The notes beneath the pieces are model-generated. The model was given only the letters and a program-made list of their open reading frames with translations. It was not told the DNA's origin and did no database searches. A stretch of 64,000 nt of DNA from Manihot esculenta (taxonomy: Eukaryota > Streptophyta > Magnoliopsida > Malpighiales > Euphorbiaceae): the NCBI RefSeq assembly GCF_001659605.2, contig NC_035161.2, positions 32,535,691 through 32,599,690 on the forward strand, read 5' to 3'. Every line of letters begins with the position of its first letter. Within the stretch, counting starts at the first letter, position 1. Shown piece by piece: positions 63,566 through 64,000 of this stretch. The translations under genes and the position numbers were made by a program.

Positions 63566-64000
63566 AGCCACATTTTTATCATAATTATTATTGCTTATTT
63601 ACACATTTTTCAGTTTAATTTATGGTTTTTATCTTATTTTTACAGAAAAGGAAGAAATTGGAAAATGGGAGAAAAAGTGCAGAAAATTTACAAAAGGATG
63701 ATTTGCCCAGTGATTTGCCCAAGATCACCAGATAATCTGCTCCAATCACTGCCCAGATCAAGCTGAAGCAGAAATCCGGAGGCAACAGGCAGTAGTGATA
63801 TGGCAAGTGATTTGCCCAAGAAACTCGAGGATCACTGGCCAAATCACTCGCAGAGACATAGAGGACTGACTCACAGAGAAGCGATCTGGTCAGCGATTTG
63901 CCCAATCACTTGAAGAAACTGGTCAAATCGCAGGGCAAATAACTTCGACAGCAGAAAATACAGCAGAGCGGGAAATTGTTCAGGAAACCGAATTTCAAGT
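63566..64000. repeat. Unidentified repeat or LTR fragment at the right edge
   Basis: After gag similarity ends, an AT-rich stretch (63566-63640) leads into sequence with repeated GTGATTTGCCCA-like words (about 63698, 63710, 63809, 63891) and no useful ORF. This texture is common in plant LTRs. It probably belongs to another retrotransposon that cut off the copia 5' end, but its class and limits are outside the window. Confidence 0.4.

Overview
The window is nuclear DNA from a flowering plant, almost certainly a eudicot. It has AT-rich intergenic and intronic sequence, GT-AG introns, plant-type Ty3/gypsy and Ty1/copia retrotransposons, and three multi-exon genes of plant families. A woody rosid, perhaps order Malpighiales, fits the look of the proteins and repeats, but nothing in the sequence proves it. 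No bacterial operon, CRISPR array or rRNA gene is present.

Positions 1-12085 are a nested retrotransposon block. A minus-strand Ty3/gypsy element is present as its 5' LTR (3633-1478), primer-binding site and 5' gag. It has jumped into the pol gene of an older plus-strand Ty3/gypsy element of Tat type. The older element shows reverse transcriptase, two RNase H regions and integrase (3634-6894), broken by two stops and one frameshift. Downstream come an 8-copy 106-bp tandem array (7023-7819), a spliced antisense ORF (11356 down to about 8454) and a 3' LTR (11598-12085). The pol, tandem array, antisense ORF and LTR order matches the known Tat plan.

Positions 12.1-50.5 kb hold three reconstructed genes. 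A Raf-like MAPKKK of the EDR1/CTR1 group (+, CDS 15087-28815) has 16 coding exons giving 831 residues, including a 20-nt microexon. A DExH-box RNA helicase with a C-terminal double-stranded-RNA-binding domain (-, CDS 44113-30928) has 19 exons giving 1207 residues. A DUF688-type protein of unknown function (+, CDS 46659-48996) has 3 exons giving 710 residues. Introns carry a LINE remnant, a SINE with perfect 15-bp target duplications, and microsatellites.

Positions 50.5-64 kb hold a HAD phosphatase gene (-, 57918-50567; 10 exons, 381 residues). It resembles the plant bifunctional riboflavin kinase/FMN hydrolase, but its C-terminal half lacks the usual kinase nucleotide-binding motif. Next is a recent partial duplicate of the DUF688 gene (58321-59211), cut off by a minus-strand Ale-like copia element (59212 to about 63565). 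That element's reading frame is intact in phase but carries eight stop codons. The last 430 bp belong to another, unidentified repeat.

The gene models were built by hand from reading-frame continuity, GT-AG sites and phase; all four close to a multiple of three. I found no new multi-gene system. The most notable items are the spliced antisense gene and satellite-like array in the Tat element, the HAD protein with the degenerate kinase half, and the duplicated, transposon-broken DUF688 gene.
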